Shown here: positions 59,974-64,000 of the stretch, piece by piece | Position numbering within the stretch: position 1 is the stretch's first letter | How the letters are laid out: each line of letters opens with the position of its first letter | DNA from: Chaetoderma sp. LZ-2023a | Taxonomy: Eukaryota; Mollusca; Caudofoveata; Chaetodermatida; Chaetodermatidae | NCBI GenBank assembly: GCA_034401795.1 | Contig: CM067370.1 | Location: 68,590,312-68,654,311, forward strand | Direction of reading: 5' to 3' | Length of the DNA stretch: 64,000 bases | Position numbers and translations under genes: made by a program | Notes under the pieces: model-generated | What the model saw: the letters and a program-made list of their open reading frames with translations, nothing else | Database searches by the model: none | What the model was told of the DNA's origin: nothing

Positions 59974-61072
59974 TAAAGGAAGGGAATGCAAAGCACTGAT
60001 CCAAGCTGCAAAGTTCAAATCGTTCAACAACCACCCGATGAAGATCAGGCAAGCACAGCTGTCATCAGGAAGACTTAAAAGATCAAGTTTTGTGAAAAAG
60101 ACAAAAGCACTTCAAAGGAAACACCAAGAAATGTTGCCAGCACAAATAGAAGACCCAAAACACACCCTTGATCCTCCACCCTGGGAAAACAAACTAGAGA
60201 GCATAGCTATTCGCACCACAGTACCTCATCTCACAACCAAAGACGAACACAGTGATGTGAGCAAGAAGGCCCTGACCCTAGCCATGCTGGAAGAAATGTA
60301 CCCTCAGGAGACATGGATAAGGATCTACACAGATGGATCAGCCAAAGATGCAATTAGGAGCGGAGTTGCCGGACTGCACATACAGTATCCAAACGGACAA
60401 CAAGAGTCAACTGCAATACCGACAGGCAAACACTGCACAAACTACAGAGCTGAAGTCGAAGCACTGGTCCATGCAGCTAATACCATCAGCAGAACAGCAG
60501 ACCCTATTGCACAGATTGTCTTTTTATCTGATGCCCGCTCCGTCCTTGAGGCTATCACCAAAGGTAAGCTGTCACAACTTGAAGAAGCACGACAAACCAT
60601 CAGATGCTTTCGGATAGCATTGCAGTGGATCCCCTCACACAGTGGAGTCCAAGAAAATGAGGAAGCAGACAAGATGGCAAAGGTGGGTGCAGAAGAGAAT
60701 CAGACAGAAAACATGGTTACGCATACAGAGATGAAGACTATCATCAAGTCACTCTATAGAACACCTCAATCAGAAGATGCCTACCATCATCTCTCAAGGC
60801 CAGAGCAAGTGACCATTTTTCGTCTCAGAACTGGACATAACAGACCAAACCAACACATGTACAGGCGGTTCCACCTTACGACATCACCCGCTTGTCCTTG
60901 TGGAGAAGCAGAACAGACCACAGAGCACATACTTCAATGTTGCAGTACGTATCAGCTGCTGAGAGAAGAGATCTGGCCTTTGTCAACCTCTTTTCTTGGA
61001 AAGCTGCATGGGCCTGTGGAAGGACTGCAGAAAACCACAGATTTCATCTTGAGAATGGCTCTCCAAGTGTGA
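59942..61072 (+). CDS. LINE ORF2, RNase H part (separated by frameshift)
   Basis: Starts at an ATG inside the RT C-terminus in a different frame from the upstream part, and overlaps it by 32 bases. The RNase H acidic residues are visible: D in YTDGS, E in AEVEAL, D in LSDARS, D in EADKMAK. The C-terminal CxC..H..CC motif is typical of the clade. Without the frameshift it would be one protein with the upstream part. It would remove RNA from the RNA-DNA hybrid. Confidence 0.85.
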   Translation: MEQTAGIPPLSKGRECKALIQAAKFKSFNNHPMKIRQAQLSSGRLKRSSFVKKTKALQRKHQEMLPAQIEDPKHTLDPPPWENKLESIAIRTTVPHLTTKDEHSDVSKKALTLAMLEEMYPQETWIRIYTDGSAKDAIRSGVAGLHIQYPNGQQESTAIPTGKHCTNYRAEVEALVHAANTISRTADPIAQIVFLSDARSVLEAITKGKLSQLEEARQTIRCFRIALQWIPSHSGVQENEEADKMAKVGAEENQTENMVTHTEMKTIIKSLYRTPQSEDAYHHLSRPEQVTIFRLRTGHNRPNQHMYRRFHLTTSPACPCGEAEQTTEHILQCCSTYQLLREEIWPLSTSFLGKLHGPVEGLQKTTDFILRMALQV

Positions 61073-61461
61073 TACCAGCGATCGAAAAGAAGAAGAAGTT
61101 CAAAGTACTAGGCTTGCACTTACAAAAGAATTAAATCCACTCACTCAAGCGATCTTGCCAAATATAATGCGCTAGCCAACGAACTATAGAAATAGCATAC
61201 TGGCGCGGGAGAAAAGTATTGCATTGACCACACTAAGAGGAGACTTATTAAATGGCTGAAACCGCCAGCTAAGAGGAGTGCCTTTAGAAAATGGAGACAC
61301 AAAATGCGCTCCAACCAAGACAAGAATTTACAAATTAAACATAAAGTTTGAAAGGAAATACTAATACGAAATATATGTATAAAATTTATCTACAAAATCG
61401 CGCTAGAAACTAGCAAATTCGGGCAGCAATTAGAGAGCTAAATAAACGCGTGCATTCACTT
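61073..61461. other. LINE 3' end and unassigned flank
   Basis: The first 60-70 bases (GATCGAAAAGAAGAAGAAG, then CAAAAGAATTAAATCC) look like the LINE 3' untranslated end. No poly-A tail or target-site duplication is obvious. The remainder is unassigned. Confidence 0.4.
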
Positions 61462-61462
61462 C

Positions 61463-61463
61463 G

Positions 61464-61558
<95 letters not shown>

Positions 61559-61565
61559 AACCACC

Positions 61566-61647
<82 letters not shown>
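61463..61647. repeat. (CTA)n trinucleotide microsatellite
   Basis: About 60 CTA units with a CCA-rich interruption at about 61552-61575. It explains the poly-Leu, poly-Val and poly-Ser frames. Confidence 0.97.
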
Positions 61648-61679
61648 GCATGAATATGTTCTAAAATCAACCTTTCAGT

Positions 61680-62170
61680 GAGTTTCACATTCCAACGTGC
61701 TTACTATGAATTTAGCTTATATATTGGAACACACGTACAGAATAATAGTGTCGATTTGGGAAAAGCCATGAATGACGTAATGAAAATGTCATTTTCAAGG
61801 AATCCCACATCTGAATGCTGTCTGTATCCGAATAAAATCACTACATGTGGCGATCGGATTCAGATATGGACAGGGTTTGCATACGCATACGGACATATGG
61901 AATCATACTATCTATTTGTAATGGGAGCAAAAAAAATTCGGATACAGATACGGATACGTATACGCATACCCATATGCATACACGTTAATGGAATCCTAGC
62001 TTTGGCCTCTCTCCCTAAACTCTTTCGCATGTCTATGTGCCTGCCTCTCATGAATACACGCCTCATGCATCACTCTTTCTCCTCTTTGTTATGCGCCTAC
62101 CCGAGAAGTCTATAATTCTCGCCTGGCGGTGCCCTGTGGACGGCGATATGTGATGCAGTATCGTTCGGCA
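61680..62170. other. Gene-free flank with hexamer-like repeats
   Basis: At 61850-61985 there are irregular GGATAC / GCATAC repeats. A frame of 145 codons here derives partly from that repeat and shows no family. Confidence 0.4.
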
Positions 62171-62174
62171 CAGG

Positions 62175-62972
62175 TGTAGCATGGATCATCTTGGGGTGCA
62201 TACAAGACGGCCAGGTCCGGGATGATCCATGCTCACCCCTCCATCGGCCAAATACGGCCCACACATGAACGGCCATTCCAGCAGGAGAACACAAAATAAT
62301 AGAGTCCTTGAGATCGCCCTATGTGCACACGCGTCCATGTGAGGTAAACAAACATTGACACGTTAGCCGGTGGAGACTAGCAACTTATGTATATACGTGC
62401 TCATATTATAGCAATTCAGTAATATGGGACCGTCCTCAAAGATTTTGGTATGTACTAATATCAGAATTGAATGAGGAATTTAACACACTGAACATAAATT
62501 AAATCGGTTCAGATCTGGCGAAGATATGGCAAAATTAAAACAGACTCTTTTGGAGCTCCAGCTAAGCGTAGACACCACCCTAGCATGTGCCCGAACAGGA
62601 GAGAGCTAGCCACGATTGCTCTAGCAACCTTGTCTCGCAAGCAACACGTGCTCTGATTAGCTGAGCCAGCTGGTACAGGCTCTCACAGAGTATAAAAGGC
62701 GTTCTTGGCGTGAGTCTAGACCCCAGCATTGGGACCTAGCAAATAAACGCCTTAAAGATTACAACACACAAAAGGTGTTCTCAAAGCCAAACTTGGATAG
62801 AAGAGAGGCGGACTCAGTCCGAGAGCTTTCTCACTATCTGCCTGCTACATAGAGCTCATGTTCTGCAATCTACACCAACGCAGCTTATTACAGTCAGTTT
62901 CCCTCTCTGGACAGCCACGCTCTGCACCGCACCAAGTTTTTGTACACTCCTGGTAGATCAACAGGAGTAACA
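62175..62972 (+). mobile_element. LTR-like repeat, copy 2 (with promoter and poly(A) signal)
   Basis: Begins TGTAGCATGGATC and ends GGAGTAACA. It contains GTATAAAAGGCG (TATA, about 62690) followed 50 bases later by GCAAATAAACGCC (AATAAA, about 62743), the order expected of an LTR U3-R-U5. It is homologous to 48732-48080 on the opposite strand, which lacks the TATA/AATAAA part. Both copies share nine further bases past the putative end (ACCTAAATT), so the true boundary may lie slightly downstream. Confidence 0.65.
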
Positions 62973-63104
62973 ACCTAAATTAAAAGAAGGCTCTTTATTT
63001 TGACCACCATCACCAGTGGTGCCTTCATCGCAGTGTAAGATTTTTTACCGTTACCATCTAATTTAGTATGTACGAACGGTGGTGTTTTTCATGTCTCGCC
63101 AGAC

Positions 63105-64000
63105 TTGCCATGCCACTCCAAAAACAGAGGTATCCAGACCAAGATTGAACAGAACCTTGATCAATTTACCCAACTGTTCGTGGACGACCCACGACAGCGC
63201 AGCCTGGGATGGCTGCAGAACAAGGTAACAATGGTAGGTGGCTCCGAACTGGCTGCCATCATAGGGTGGAACCCCTACTTGAGCTTCGAGGAGGTTCTGG
63301 GCCAGAAGTGCGGGGTCAAGACCTGGAGCAGCGGCGGTATGACGTGCTGGTAGGGGACTATCTTTGAGGTCATGAGCATGAGCCTGCTCGAGATGGACTG
63401 CAGGATGCGTGTGCGGGGCACAGACATCCACGTCGACGCTGGGCTACCACAACAAAAAGGGCTGGGGCCGACTGGTGGCCTGGGGCATGACTGCTGTCTA
63501 TGCCCCGCAGCTCGGCTGGTGCTCGGCTAGCAGTGACGACTCACAGTCCATCGACCCCGGCGGTGAGCTGGACTATGAGGCCTAGCTGATGCAGTTCAGC
63601 TACTTCGGGGTGGTGCCTGACACCAAGATAGTTGACCCGGTGGACTTCAGCAGCTGCCCCTCCAAGATGTTTGACAAGATGATGGGCTTCATGGACCGAT
63701 GCGAGTACCTGATGCAGCACATTGACCCATGCTTCACGGACGGATGTGGATGTGGCAACCTCTTCGACCACAGCATTATAGATGCCCTGGTGGCAGTCAG
63801 GCGCGACTGCCACTACCTGCTGGGCGTCATCCCCTGGAAGGTCTTTGAGATCAACTACATTCCAGTTGAACGCAACCCCAGGTTCCTGGCCAAAAACCAG
63901 CCCTGCATCGACGAGCTCACCACACTTGCTGTGCAGTTCCGCGAGTCGCCCAACCCATGCACCGCCTATGAGGTCATTCGCCAGATGCGCGCCCTGGAGC
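63105..64000 (+). pseudogene. YqaJ/lambda-type alkaline exonuclease, viral character, broken, runs off window
   Basis: The first frame (63105-63353) carries the family's N-terminal signature (VGGSELAAIIGWNPYLSFEE, about 63219-63280), where GASE-x-AA-x-(I/L)-G-x-(N/S)-PY is usual. The WGTIFE block follows a TAG (63351-63353). A frameshift near 63435, then another TAG at 63583-63585, precede the C-terminal part (FSYFGVVPDTKIVD; YLLGVIPWKVFEINYIPVER; about 63595-63880). GC-rich codon use matches the 8.3-18.7 kb virus-like element more than the flanks. YqaJ-type nucleases process DNA ends for recombination in phages and large eukaryotic DNA viruses. Source virus unknown; no complete protein remains. 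Confidence 0.65.

Larger units (their letters stand above)
57244..61072 (+). mobile_element. Non-LTR retrotransposon (LINE) with APE endonuclease, RT and RNase H
   Basis: One long coding region split by a single frameshift. Part 1 (57244-59973, 909 codons): APE endonuclease from about 57448 (INIMHWNAEGV, CIQETHL, GDFNSRS, GSDHRPV) and reverse transcriptase (SPGPDGITNEMI at about 58775, AFIDLQKAFNKVW, GVPQGGVLSPTLF, YADDLVLW at about 59428). Part 2 (59942-61072): the thumb end, RNase H (IYTDGSAKDA, YRAEVEAL, FLSDARSV, WIPSHSGVQENEEADKMAK) and a C-terminal Cys-rich motif (CPCGEAEQTTEHILQCC). RNase H after RT points to the I-type superfamily (I, Nimb or related). The frame changes in a run of seven A at about 59935-59941. 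The 5' region and ORF1 are missing, so it is 5'-truncated. Confidence 0.95.

Noticed and set aside
61410-61688. Poly-Ser, poly-Val and poly-Leu frames
   Set aside because: They are caused by the (CTA)n array.
61678-62115. 145-codon frame as a gene
   Set aside because: Partly generated by GGATAC/GCATAC repeats, no recognisable domain.

Overview
This is eukaryotic (metazoan) genomic DNA, repeat-rich, with no convincing bacterial gene order. Fragments of gypsy, hAT and LINE elements, a virus-like element, long microsatellites, and a dispersed repeat of a type common in lophotrochozoans (ending near 26.74 kb with a GGCC..AGGTGAGCTAA motif) suggest a marine invertebrate, possibly a mollusc or relative. 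The species cannot be fixed from the sequence.

Layout. 0-3.4 kb: a possible host gene on the minus strand (two zinc-finger-like motifs, Thr/Ser/Pro-rich, interrupted by a 62-bp minisatellite), with a CRE and TATA upstream. 3.6-3.74 kb: a (TA)n tract. 4.36-8.3 kb (pol) and 19.2-21.7 kb (gag): the two halves of one degenerate minus-strand Ty3/gypsy element. Between them, at 8.29-19.23 kb, sits a decayed linear-DNA-virus-like element. It carries a protein-primed type B DNA polymerase with SAP, OTU-like and Vsr-like N-terminal regions, then a compact cluster of about nine small structural-type genes, and ends on a nested inverted repeat. This virus-in-retrotransposon nest is the most interesting locus of the window.

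21.7-45.3 kb is non-coding. It holds a 150-bp satellite, a 540-bp tandem pair, a 21-bp minisatellite, a diverged segmental duplication carrying a hairpin MITE, and a TTAA-flanked palindromic MITE. 45.3-47.9 kb and 54.7-55.6 kb hold broken hAT (ZMYM1-like, DUF4371) transposase genes. About 535 bp of them forms an inverted repeat around a 6.7-kb segment that contains an LTR-like repeat and an unidentified membrane-type reading frame. A (CA)n tract of about 755 bp lies at 53.3-54.05 kb. 57.24-61.07 kb is a nearly full-coding LINE (APE endonuclease, RT, RNase H, CCHC), frameshifted in an A-run. A second, longer copy of the LTR-like repeat lies at 62.17-62.97 kb, and the window ends in a broken YqaJ/lambda-type exonuclease gene of viral character (63.1-64.0 kb).

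Almost every recognisable protein here is mobile or viral and almost all are disrupted, so the window looks like a graveyard of nested insertions and not a host gene neighbourhood. Boundaries and identities come from reading motifs by eye; no database search was possible.
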